Positions 44,601-52,227 of a DNA stretch of 64,000 bases are shown here, in pieces. Under the pieces are notes generated by a model that did no database searches, was not told the DNA's origin, and was given only the letters and a program-made list of their open reading frames with translations. The stretch is from Streptomyces sp. AC512_CC834 (GTDB lineage Bacteria; Actinomycetota; Actinomycetes; Streptomycetales; Streptomycetaceae): positions 1-64,000 of the forward strand of contig NZ_JAGMUO010000010.1 in NCBI RefSeq assembly GCF_019049325.1, given 5' to 3'. Every line of letters begins with the position of its first letter. Within the stretch, counting starts at the first letter, position 1. Both the position numbers and the translations under genes were made by a program.

Positions 44601-46805
44601 CACCGGGAGGACTTCCGCCGCCTGTACCTGATCGCGCTGCGCCGCCAGGGCCGGGGCGAAGAGGCGCTGGAGGTGTACGAGGAGTACGAGCTGTCCGGGG
44701 GGCGGAGTCCGGCCCTGAGGGCGCTGGGCCAGGAACTGCGCGAGGAGCACGCCGGGCCGGTGGAGGACGCGCCGCCGTGGTCGGAGTACGAGCACCGGCC
44801 CGAGGGTCCGGACGCCCACGAGCCGCTCGTGTCCGCGCCGGACGAGTTGCCCGAGGGCCCCTTCCCCACGGAGGACGACCTCTGGGCACCCCTGCTGGAC
44901 GACGACGCGGAGCACGACACGGCACAGGTCCCGGCGGACAGGGACAGGGACGGGGGCCCGGAACCGGAACTGGAACCGGCCGAACCGGAACCGGAACTGG
45001 AGGAACCGGAACCCGACGAGCGGGAACCTGAGGAGCTGGAACCCGACGAGCCGGAGCTCGACTTCGACACCGCTTTCCGCGCCTGCGTCCGGTACGCCCT
45101 CGCCGACGGCCCGGTGGACCACGACGCCCGCGCGGCCCTGCACGGCGTGGTCACGGACCTGCTGGCGGACAGCGGGACGGACGAGGCCTACGAGCTCGTC
45201 GACGAACCCGGTGGTCCGATCCTCGTACTGCTGGCGCCGCAGGCCGAGGCCGCCCCGCTCCTGAGGGCCACCGTCGAGGGTCTTCCCGGACGGCTGGCCC
45301 GCCTGGCCGGCCTGCGGTTGCGGGTGGAGTTCTGGCAGGTGGAGTTCAGACTGGACGGCACCGGGGAGCAGTCCCTGGGCCGCGCCGACACCGGGTCGGT
45401 CACCGCGGCCCTGGACGCCTCGGCCGCGCAGGCGGTCGTCGCCCTCTCGGACTCCCTCTACTACGACGAGGTGTGCGAGGAGGGACAGGACGGGCCCGCC
45501 TTCCCCCCGGACCTCTTCCAGCCGCTGGCCGACGACACCGGCTGGTACCGCCTGGTCGAGGACGCCGGGGACCCGGGGGCGGCGGCATCGGACGGCGGGG
45601 CGGTGAGCGGCCCCTTCCCGATGCCGGCGGACGGGCGGCTCCCCGTCGGGCGCGACGCCTCCCGGACCTTCGTCCTGCGGCTGCCCGACGGCACGCTCGC
45701 CCTGCCGGACTCCGAGCCGGTCCGGTCCGCGCCCCCGGCACTCCGCGCGGCCGCGCAGTACTTCGAGGTCGACCTGACCGAGCACCGTCTCGAGACGGGT
45801 GTGGGCGGCATCGAGGCGACGTGGCAGGTCGAGGACCCGGTGGAGGCCGTGCGCAGCCGGGCCACCGACGTGCGCGAGGTGGTCGCCGAGCTGACCAGGG
45901 AGCCTCTCGCCGCGGTCCGGGAGGGTCGCGAGTTCGATCTCGGAGAGCTCGGAGAGATCGAGGTGCCCGGATACCGGGCCGTCTGGACCCTCTCCCGGCC
46001 GAGCCGCCCCACCGCTCCCACCGCTCCCACCACGCCCACCACGCCCGCCACTCCGTCCACTCCCGCCGCTGCCGCCGTCGCGCCCCGGCCGCGCCCCGCG
46101 GCGCACTCGCCCGCGGACCTGATCGCCGGCGCCCGCTGCGTGCTCCTCGGCTTCGACGACGTGGTGGCCCGGCTGTACCGGCCCGCGGCGGAGCGGGAGG
46201 TGCTCCTGGACATCGCGGGGCTCTTCGTCGAGGAGCGCGACCCCGAGGACGCGCTGGCCGGGGTGCCGCTGCCCCGGGCCACGACGGACGGATACGCCGG
46301 CACGCTCGACTTCGTCCGGGCGCTCGCCGGCCACCGGCTCGCCCCGGACGTACGGGTCCGGCTGGACCGGCACGAGACGCGCGCGGCCCGCACGGCGCGG
46401 CCGGTTGCCCTGGCCGACCGTCTGGTGCGGGCGCTGAACACCCGCGGCGTGCCCGCCGCGGTGGTGAGCGACCGTGCCCCCGAGCCGGTCACCGCGTACC
46501 TGCGGCGGCGCGGCCTGCTGGACGCGCTGCCGGGCGGCGCGCACGGCCGGGGCGCCGACCTCGCCCGCCTCATGCCCGACCCGGACGTCCTCCACCGGGC
46601 GCTGGAGCGGCTGGACGCTCCCGCCGGTGACTGTGTGCTGGTCGGTTCGTCCGCCGCCGAGCAGTCCGCCGCACGCGCGGTCGGTCTGCCGTTCATCGGC
46701 CACTGGCCCGGCGAACGGGTACGGCGGGAGCTGACCGCGGCGGACCCCGGCGCACTCCTCGTACCGGACCTGCGCCCGTTGCTGACGGCGGCCGAGAACC
46801 GCTGA
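41661..46805 (+). CDS. 1714-residue SAV_2336-type multidomain hub (vWA-like, pseudokinase, SARP/BTAD, HAD-like)
   Basis: The start ATG at 41661 overlaps the MoxR stop (TGATG). Residues 1-60 are conserved (LADILGQSASGVRPTPLELA), followed by a charged low-complexity stretch. A vWA-like domain has DAGPTM at 213-218 where DxSxS is expected. Near 558 a Ser/Thr-kinase fold begins, but the VAIK lysine is Arg593 (TVAIRLHD), the HRDLKPEN loop reads HGGLETSRV, and DFG is replaced by LEPGR. From about 795 an OmpR-like winged helix and BTAD repeats follow (LAMLLLKHGRTVTHEELRWG, YDRASAELAGLLRAHPHRED), as in AfsR/SARP regulators. After an acidic EPE linker (near 1100-1135) and an unassigned region, a HAD-like domain starts near 1487 with LLGFDDVVARLY (nucleophile Asp is Gly) and VLVGSSAAEQSAARAVG. 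It probably senses and scaffolds for the MoxR-trypsin pair. Confidence 0.82.
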   Translation: MPTDRPGSPEPLPRLADILGQSASGVRPTPLELAELLWLAGQMEPDAQDPPDGPASGTHPEEPTPPAPEAAPDRDEQRDRDREWDRERERQRRGGQWPGHRPRGDRPADPPPAASDDSRTPLRLPSPAPAPGTSAAQPHSALLAPAPPMLRHTLALQRSLRPLKRRTDAPVGHEVDESATADRIARLGADPRWWLPVLRPVRERWLRLHLVHDAGPTMPVWQPLVRELHAALAESGVFRTVTLHRADPDGTVRGDGAQAPADGRTVMLLISDCMGPQWREGPAGTRWFGTLRRWAHRTPLAVLQPLPEQLWRDTALPPVPGRLSAPHRAAPSASLAFTPYDSTAPRAPGAAVHVPVLEPGPEWLANWAALVASPGGTPYPGAAATLHRPLPADADDRTDVGLLSAEELVLRFRASASPQAYRLAGHLALGRPDLPVMRLVQAAVEPDPRPQHLAEVILSGLLTTVAGPSGSYAFRPGVRDLLLRGLPRTARNRTHELLLRTGGLIDERAGRSPGEFRALFPSREGTERADGSESFAAISQASARQLAARERPALPSPFPAVLGARYRPTRRLAPTGKMWLAEDTTTNRTVAIRLHDADTDPASRRAFLRDARRLTRVTHPNVVTVLDAGVEDDIPYVVMEHLDGIALAALTRPDDRRLPVPLTVSVGAQLARALTALHEAGVTHGGLETSRVVLLPDGTVRLSLLEPGRTTGPPGRSEDLRALCEILLLLTSGTSHLAVPIDSSRLDRSLGAMRIHYAHAFDLMMSASPAAQTQGLRLLTDPKLPPQASAAYPRRRYQALGPLRVTLPDGSPDLPPDVRALLAMLLLKHGRTVTHEELRWGLWDPGNEPRNPRGEVTRLARRLTEILGPGVLATAAHGYALHTSADDLDLVRCDELVRLADAARLEGTLPEAHGLVTEALSLWRDAEPLADVPGPAARTARTRLLRLRLALHTKRAELDLTLGEYDRASAELAGLLRAHPHREDFRRLYLIALRRQGRGEEALEVYEEYELSGGRSPALRALGQELREEHAGPVEDAPPWSEYEHRPEGPDAHEPLVSAPDELPEGPFPTEDDLWAPLLDDDAEHDTAQVPADRDRDGGPEPELEPAEPEPELEEPEPDEREPEELEPDEPELDFDTAFRACVRYALADGPVDHDARAALHGVVTDLLADSGTDEAYELVDEPGGPILVLLAPQAEAAPLLRATVEGLPGRLARLAGLRLRVEFWQVEFRLDGTGEQSLGRADTGSVTAALDASAAQAVVALSDSLYYDEVCEEGQDGPAFPPDLFQPLADDTGWYRLVEDAGDPGAAASDGGAVSGPFPMPADGRLPVGRDASRTFVLRLPDGTLALPDSEPVRSAPPALRAAAQYFEVDLTEHRLETGVGGIEATWQVEDPVEAVRSRATDVREVVAELTREPLAAVREGREFDLGELGEIEVPGYRAVWTLSRPSRPTAPTAPTTPTTPATPSTPAAAAVAPRPRPAAHSPADLIAGARCVLLGFDDVVARLYRPAAEREVLLDIAGLFVEERDPEDALAGVPLPRATTDGYAGTLDFVRALAGHRLAPDVRVRLDRHETRAARTARPVALADRLVRALNTRGVPAAVVSDRAPEPVTAYLRRRGLLDALPGGAHGRGADLARLMPDPDVLHRALERLDAPAGDCVLVGSSAAEQSAARAVGLPFIGHWPGERVRRELTAADPGALLVPDLRPLLTAAENR

Positions 46806-46975
46806 CCCACCGCACCCGCCGGTCCACCGGCCGCGCCGGCCTCCACCCCCATTCAGCGGCCCCCCGCCCGGCCCCCTCCAGCGGGCGCCCGGCCCGGCCG
46901 CCGCGCACGATCGGTGCCTAAGAGGCCGGCCACCGGGCGGCCCCGCACGGTCAGCGCTCTCGGGAGGATCTGCCA

Positions 46976-48088
46976 ATGACCGCCAGTACGGCCAGTACCG
47001 CCAGTCTGGAGCAGCTACGCCGCTGCCATTTCGCCGTCGACCTGGGCGCGGCGCGGACCCGCGTGTACGTGAAGGGCGCCGGGCTCGTCGTGGACCAGCC
47101 GTCCGCCGCGGCGATCAACACCCGCACCGGCGCGCTCATCGCGGTCGGCGAGTTCGCGGAGAAGATGACCGGCCGCACCCCCGGCTACATCCGCGTCGTG
47201 CGGCCCGTCTCCGGTGGCACGGTCGTCGACATCGAGATGGCCCAGCGCATGCTGCGGCACCTGCTCGGTGACCGGATCCGCCGCGCCCTGCGCCGCAAGC
47301 CCCGGCTGCGTGCCGCCGTCTGCACCCCGCACGACGCGGATCCGCTGTCCCAGCGGGCGGCGATCGAGACACTGGTCGGGCTCGGCGCGCGCCGGGTGGA
47401 ACTCGTCGACACGCTGATCGCGGCGGCGGTCGGCTGCGGACTGCCCGTGGAACAGCCCGAGGCGACCATGATCATGGTGTGCGGCGCGCACGCCACGCAG
47501 GTCGCGGTGCTCTCCCTCGGCTCGATCGTGACCGCCGTACGCGTCCCGGTCGGCGGCGAGGCCGTGGACCACGCGATCGTGCAGCTCCTGCGCCACCAGC
47601 ACGAGCTGGTGCTGCCCAGCCAGTCCGTACGTCCGCTGCAACTCGCCCTGTCCGGCAACGGTCTGACGCCGCAGGGGCCGGCGACCACCGAGATCCACGG
47701 GCGGGACGTGGCGACCGGTCTCGCGCGCAGTGTGCGGGTCGACACCGCCACCGTGCGCAACGCCATCCAGACGCCGCTGACGGCCGTGCTCGACGGCATC
47801 GGCAAGGTGCTGCGGGACTGCCCGCCGGACCTGGTCGCGGACCTCGCCGACCGCGGGATCATGATGGTCGGCGGGAGCGCGCTGCTGCCGGGCTTCGACC
47901 AGATGCTGCGTCAGGCCACCGGCATGCCGGTGCACATCGCCGAGCGGCCCGACGTGTGCGCGGTCCAGGGCCTCGGCAGCATGCTGGAGGGCCGGATCGA
48001 GCCGATCACGCTGCACCCGACGACCTCCGACGCCGGTATCGGCACCGGCACCGGCACCGACTCCGGCTCGGGCTCGGGCTCCGACTGA
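46976..48088 (+). CDS. mbl: MreB-like actin homologue Mbl
   Basis: A 370-residue actin-fold protein. ATG 46976 has GGGAGGAT six bases upstream. The phosphate-1 region (CHFAVDLGAARTRVYVKGAG) and adenosine motif (IMMVGGSALLPGFDQML) match MreB. The phosphate-2 loop, normally DIGGGTT-like, reads VCGAHATQVAV and is atypical. In S. coelicolor Mbl (SCO2451, from memory) cooperates with MreB in spore wall synthesis, and the gene neighbourhood agrees. The C-terminus ends in a Gly-Thr/Ser repeat (GTGTGTDSGSGSGSD) absent from typical MreB. A GAF histidine kinase gene follows after 32 bp, probably in the same operon. Confidence 0.85.
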   Translation: MTASTASTASLEQLRRCHFAVDLGAARTRVYVKGAGLVVDQPSAAAINTRTGALIAVGEFAEKMTGRTPGYIRVVRPVSGGTVVDIEMAQRMLRHLLGDRIRRALRRKPRLRAAVCTPHDADPLSQRAAIETLVGLGARRVELVDTLIAAAVGCGLPVEQPEATMIMVCGAHATQVAVLSLGSIVTAVRVPVGGEAVDHAIVQLLRHQHELVLPSQSVRPLQLALSGNGLTPQGPATTEIHGRDVATGLARSVRVDTATVRNAIQTPLTAVLDGIGKVLRDCPPDLVADLADRGIMMVGGSALLPGFDQMLRQATGMPVHIAERPDVCAVQGLGSMLEGRIEPITLHPTTSDAGIGTGTGTDSGSGSGSD

Positions 48089-48120
48089 TCCAGGACCCGC
48101 ACGCACCGAGAACCGACCGG

Positions 48121-49557
48121 ATGACCGCCCGGCCCACGCCCCGACTGACCCGTCTCCTCGAAGCCGTCCTGGGTGTCGGCACCGACCTCGACCTGCACAG
48201 CGTCCTGCGGCACATCGTGGACGGCGCCGCCGAACTCACCGACGCCGGCTGCGCGGCCCTGGCCGTCGCCGACCCCGGCGAGAGCGGCCTGGCCGAGATC
48301 CGCACCCCCGCCCCGGCCCCCGTACCGGAGACGGCACCGCGGCTGCGGGTGCCGATCCTGGTGCACGACGAGGTGTTCGGGGAGCTGCGGCTGGCCGGGC
48401 GGCCCGGTGCCGGGCCGTTCACGGTCGAGGACGAGCAGTTGCTGCGGGTCCTCGCCACACAGGCCGGCATCTCGATCGGCAACGCCCGGCTGTACGAGAC
48501 GGCCCGGCAGCGCGAGCGCTGGATCGAGGGCGCGGCGGCCGTCACCACCGCGCTGCTCACCGAGGACGGCGCCGAGCAGGGCGCCGGCGACGCGCTGACG
48601 ACGGTCGCCGAACGGGCCCGGCTGCTCGCCGGCGCCTCCGCTGGCGTCATCCTCCACCCGACCGCCGAGGGCGGCATGGAGATCGTGACCGCCTCGACGC
48701 CCGACGACCCGGACGGCATCGTCGGCGCGACCATCGAGCCGGGCAGCCCCGTCCTGGAGCAACTTCTGGGCGGTGAACCGGTGTTCATCGCGGACTCGGC
48801 GACCGATCCGCGCATGACGACGCACGTACGGCACCGGTTCGGGCCGAGCATGATGCTGCCCCTCCAGGCGAGCGGCCGGCTGATCGGCACCCTCGCCCTG
48901 CCCCGGCGCCGCGGGGAGCGCCCGTATACGGACCTGGAACGGCTGCTCGCGACGCAGTTCGCCTCGCAGGCCGCGCTCGCCCTCGTCCTCGCCGACGCCC
49001 GGCGTGGCAGGGAACGGCTCGCGGTCTACGAGGACCGTGACCGCATCGCCCGGGACCTGCACGACCTGGTGGTGCAGCGGCTGTTCGCCACCGGCCTGAT
49101 GCTGGAGTCCACGCAGCGCCGCCCCGGTGCCGCCGACGTCCGCGACATCCTCGGCCGGGCGGTGGACGAGCTGCGGTCCACGGTCCAGGAGGTCCGTACG
49201 GCGATCTTCACGCTGCAGCAGCCCCCGGCCGACCCGCCGACCGGCCTGCGCGGCCGGGTGCTGCGCGAGACCGCGTCCGCCGCCGCCCGGCTCGGTTTCC
49301 CGCCGTCCACGCACTTCAGGGGCGCCGTCGACACCTGCGTACCCGACCGGGTCGCCGACGGCCTCCTGACCGCACTCCGCGACGCCCTGGCCGACGCATC
49401 CGCGCGCCCGGGCGTCACCCGTGTCGAGGTCACCGTCGAGACACCCGTCACGTCGCCAAAGGGCCGGGACGGGGTGCACCTGAAGGTCGTCGACGACGGC
49501 GAGGGCGGCCCGGACGAGGGGCGGGGGACGACGGTCACGTGGTGGGCGCCGCTGTGA
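48121..49557 (+). CDS. GAF-domain sensor histidine kinase (DevS-like), orphan
   Basis: A 478-residue soluble kinase, starting at ATG 48121 within a longer frame that is a shadow of mbl. Two GAF domains (about 15-125 and 140-295) precede a HisKA_3 dimerisation domain with the phospho-acceptor His314 in RIARDLHDLVVQRLF. The ATPase domain is short. Where an Asn-containing N-box is expected it reads LRDALADAS; VVDDGEGG fits G1; the usual G2 loop is missing before the end (TVTWWAPL). It may bind ATP weakly or serve only as a scaffold. No response regulator adjoins. Confidence 0.83.
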   Translation: MTARPTPRLTRLLEAVLGVGTDLDLHSVLRHIVDGAAELTDAGCAALAVADPGESGLAEIRTPAPAPVPETAPRLRVPILVHDEVFGELRLAGRPGAGPFTVEDEQLLRVLATQAGISIGNARLYETARQRERWIEGAAAVTTALLTEDGAEQGAGDALTTVAERARLLAGASAGVILHPTAEGGMEIVTASTPDDPDGIVGATIEPGSPVLEQLLGGEPVFIADSATDPRMTTHVRHRFGPSMMLPLQASGRLIGTLALPRRRGERPYTDLERLLATQFASQAALALVLADARRGRERLAVYEDRDRIARDLHDLVVQRLFATGLMLESTQRRPGAADVRDILGRAVDELRSTVQEVRTAIFTLQQPPADPPTGLRGRVLRETASAAARLGFPPSTHFRGAVDTCVPDRVADGLLTALRDALADASARPGVTRVEVTVETPVTSPKGRDGVHLKVVDDGEGGPDEGRGTTVTWWAPL

Positions 49558-49748
49558 CGGACGGTGCCCACCTCCCGGACGGGCAATCGGCCTGAGAACG
49601 ACCTCACACTGTTAAGTAAATCTCGCACTGCCAAAGCCCCTTGCTACCTGGATAGCGTCATGGCCGGCGACGGAGCAGCGGCTCCGCCGCACCCCCACCA
49701 CCAGCGCGGGCCAAGGGTTCACGCCGTAAGAACGCAAGGAGAAAGTGC

Positions 49749-51992
49749 GTGTTTGAACGCATAGCCGAACTGACGATCCGCCGGTCCCGGCTGGTACTCA
49801 TTGTCGCATCCGTGGCCGTGGTCCTCATGGGAGTTCTGGGCGCCGGCGCGTTCGGCAAGCTCCTGCCTGGTGGCTTCGACGACCCGTCCTCCCAGTCCAG
49901 CAGGGCCAAGACGGTCATCACCGACAGGTTCGGCGGGGAGTCGAACCTGGTCCTGCTGGTCAGTGCCCCCGAGGGCGGCGTCGACGCCGCGTCCGCCACA
50001 CAGCAGGGCAAGGAACTGGCCGCCGGCCTCAAGAAGGAGGACACGGTTGCGAACGTGATCTCGTACTGGGACACGGGCAACCCGGAGCTCCGTTCCGAGG
50101 ACGGCAAGCAGGCGATGGTGCTCGCCCATGTAAAGGGCGGTGACACCAAGGAGCGGGAGAACGCCAAGGAGATCATCGACGAGTACACCGGTGCGAAAGA
50201 AGCCGGGCTCACCGTCGAGGCCGGCGGCAGCGCGGCCGTGGGTGACGACATGGGGACCTACTCCTCCGAGGACCTGGTCCTCGCCGAGACGATCGCCCTG
50301 CCGCTGACCCTCCTGCTGCTCCTGTTCGTGTTCGGCAGTGTGGTCTCGGCTCTGCTGCCGCTGGCCATCGGGCTCATCGCGATCGTGGGTACGTTCGCGG
50401 AGCTCTTCCTCCTCGGCAGCGCCACCAGCATCTCCATCACCGCCACCAACCTGACCACCGCCCTGGGTCTCGGCCTCGGCATCGACTACGCGCTGCTGAT
50501 GGTCAGCCGGTTCCGCGAACAGCTCGCGAAGGGCGCGAGCGTGGACGACGCCGTCCGACACACCGTGAACACCGCGGGCCGTACAGTCGCCTTCTCCGCC
50601 GCCACGGTGGCGGTCGCGCTCGCGGCACTTCTGGTGTTCCCGCAGTACTTCCTTCGCTCGTTCGGGTACGCCGGCGTCGGTGTGGTCGCCATCGCCGCCG
50701 TCAGCACCCTGTTCGTGATGCCGGCCCTGCTCAATGTCCTGGGGCACCGGGTCAACAAGGGCCGGCTGCCTTGGGCGAAGAAGACGGAGCGGCACGACGA
50801 CTCCCGGGTGCCCTTCTGGGGGCGGCTTGCCCGCACGGCGATGCGGCGTCCCGCCCTGACCGCGCTGCCGGTGCTCGCGGTACTGCTGGTGGCGGCGAGT
50901 CCGCTGCTGGGCATCTCCATCGGTATCGCGGACGAGCGCTCGCTGCCCGAGGACGCCAAGAGCCGCCAGGTCTCGGCCCAGTTGGAGGAGAACTTCAACG
51001 GCAGCGACGCGGCGGCCATCCATGTGGTCATGGACCAGTCCGTGAGCAAGGCACCGCTGGGCTCGTACGCGGGCAGGCTTTCGGAGCTCGACGGCGTCGT
51101 CCGCGTCGAGGCGTCCACCGGGACCTACACCGACGGGCAGGCCGCGGCGCCCGGTCCGCGCAACGCCGCGCTCGGCCGCCCCGAGGCGCAGCGGATCAAC
51201 GTGGTGAGCGATCTGACGCCGATGTCGGACGCGGCCCAGGACCTGGTCAAGGACGTACGAGCGGTCGAAGCACCCGAGGGGACGGACCCCTTGGCGGGCG
51301 GCAGGGACGCCGCGCTGGTCGACTCCAAGGACTCCATCACCAGCCTGATTCCGCTCGCCGGCGGCCTGATCGCCCTCACCACCTTCGTTCTGCTGTTCCT
51401 GTTCACCGGCAGCGTGGTGCAGCCGCTGCGGGCGCTGGTGCTCAACATCGTCAGCCTGGGAGCGGCCCTCGGCGTCATGACGTGGATGTTCCAGGAAGGC
51501 CACTTCTCCGACCTGTTCGGCTTCACGCCGCAGCCGATGGAGGTGTCGATGACGTTGCTGATGTTCTGCATCGCCTTCGGCCTCTCGATGGACTACGAGG
51601 TGTTCGTCACCAGCCGGATCAAGGAGCTGCACGACCAGGGCGCGGACAACGAGACCGCAGTGGTCAACGGCCTCGGGCACACGGGCCGCATCGTCAGCGC
51701 GGCTGCCTGCCTGCTGGCGGTGAGCTTCTTCGCCTTCGGGACGGCCGGCATCAGCTACATGCAGATGTTCGGTCTGGGCAGCGGACTGGCCGTCCTCATC
51801 GACGCCGTCGCCGTCCGGGGTGTGCTGGTGCCCGCCGCGATGCGCCTGCTCGGCCGCTCGGCCTGGTACGCGCCGCCGTTCCTGCGCAAGGTGCACGACC
51901 GCTTCGGCCTCAGTGAGGGCGGCCACGAGCCGGCGCCCGCGGCGGAGCGGACAGGGGAGCGGACCTACGAGAAGGACCCGACGGGAGTCTGA
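49749..51992 (+). CDS. MMPL/RND-family membrane exporter
   Basis: A 747-residue protein with the MmpL layout: a first transmembrane helix, a large extracytoplasmic loop, a block of five or six helices (LALPLTLLLLLFVFGSVVSA region), then the same again. The proton-relay region is recognisable (GLGIDYALLMVSRFREQL and FGLSMDYEVFVTSRIKELHD). GTG 49749 is preceded by AAGGAG. Members export lipids, siderophores or drugs; the substrate is unknown here. It stands alone, with about 190 bp upstream for a promoter. The tail is charged and cytoplasmic. Confidence 0.9.
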   Translation: MFERIAELTIRRSRLVLIVASVAVVLMGVLGAGAFGKLLPGGFDDPSSQSSRAKTVITDRFGGESNLVLLVSAPEGGVDAASATQQGKELAAGLKKEDTVANVISYWDTGNPELRSEDGKQAMVLAHVKGGDTKERENAKEIIDEYTGAKEAGLTVEAGGSAAVGDDMGTYSSEDLVLAETIALPLTLLLLLFVFGSVVSALLPLAIGLIAIVGTFAELFLLGSATSISITATNLTTALGLGLGIDYALLMVSRFREQLAKGASVDDAVRHTVNTAGRTVAFSAATVAVALAALLVFPQYFLRSFGYAGVGVVAIAAVSTLFVMPALLNVLGHRVNKGRLPWAKKTERHDDSRVPFWGRLARTAMRRPALTALPVLAVLLVAASPLLGISIGIADERSLPEDAKSRQVSAQLEENFNGSDAAAIHVVMDQSVSKAPLGSYAGRLSELDGVVRVEASTGTYTDGQAAAPGPRNAALGRPEAQRINVVSDLTPMSDAAQDLVKDVRAVEAPEGTDPLAGGRDAALVDSKDSITSLIPLAGGLIALTTFVLLFLFTGSVVQPLRALVLNIVSLGAALGVMTWMFQEGHFSDLFGFTPQPMEVSMTLLMFCIAFGLSMDYEVFVTSRIKELHDQGADNETAVVNGLGHTGRIVSAAACLLAVSFFAFGTAGISYMQMFGLGSGLAVLIDAVAVRGVLVPAAMRLLGRSAWYAPPFLRKVHDRFGLSEGGHEPAPAAERTGERTYEKDPTGV

Positions 51993-52132
51993 CCACGCGG
52001 GACGGCCCGCCTCCCCGGACACCGTGCCTGCCTCCGTACCCCGGAGGCAGGCCTTCGACGTACTGCGCCGCACATCGCAGGAGAAGAAGGACACCGTGGT
52101 GCGGCCCGACTCGAGGAGAGCAGCGTGAACGC

Positions 52133-52219
52133 GTGAACAACCACATCTGCGGCCGGCGCGCCGCCTACCCGATCGGGGGTGTCCAGGACTGGCTCTTCGA
52201 ACAGCGGAAGGCCGGCTGA
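52133..52219 (+). CDS. Small ORF of 28 residues, unrecognised
   Basis: GTG 52133 opens a 28-residue frame (NNHICGRRAAYPIGGVQDW and on) ending just before the convergent esterase stop. A GAGGAGAG box is ideally placed for a 3-codon ORF at 52125 (GTG AAC GCG TGA) whose stop overlaps GTG 52133, so reinitiation would be needed. It may equally be the remnant of a longer gene. Confidence 0.3.
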   Translation: MNNHICGRRAAYPIGGVQDWLFEQRKAG

Positions 52220-52227
52220 AGCTCCCG

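Noticed and set aside
41559..46976. Minus-strand open frame of 1805 codons opposite the hub gene
   Set aside because: GC-driven shadow of the 1714-residue gene, whose domains and codon pattern are clear on the plus strand.
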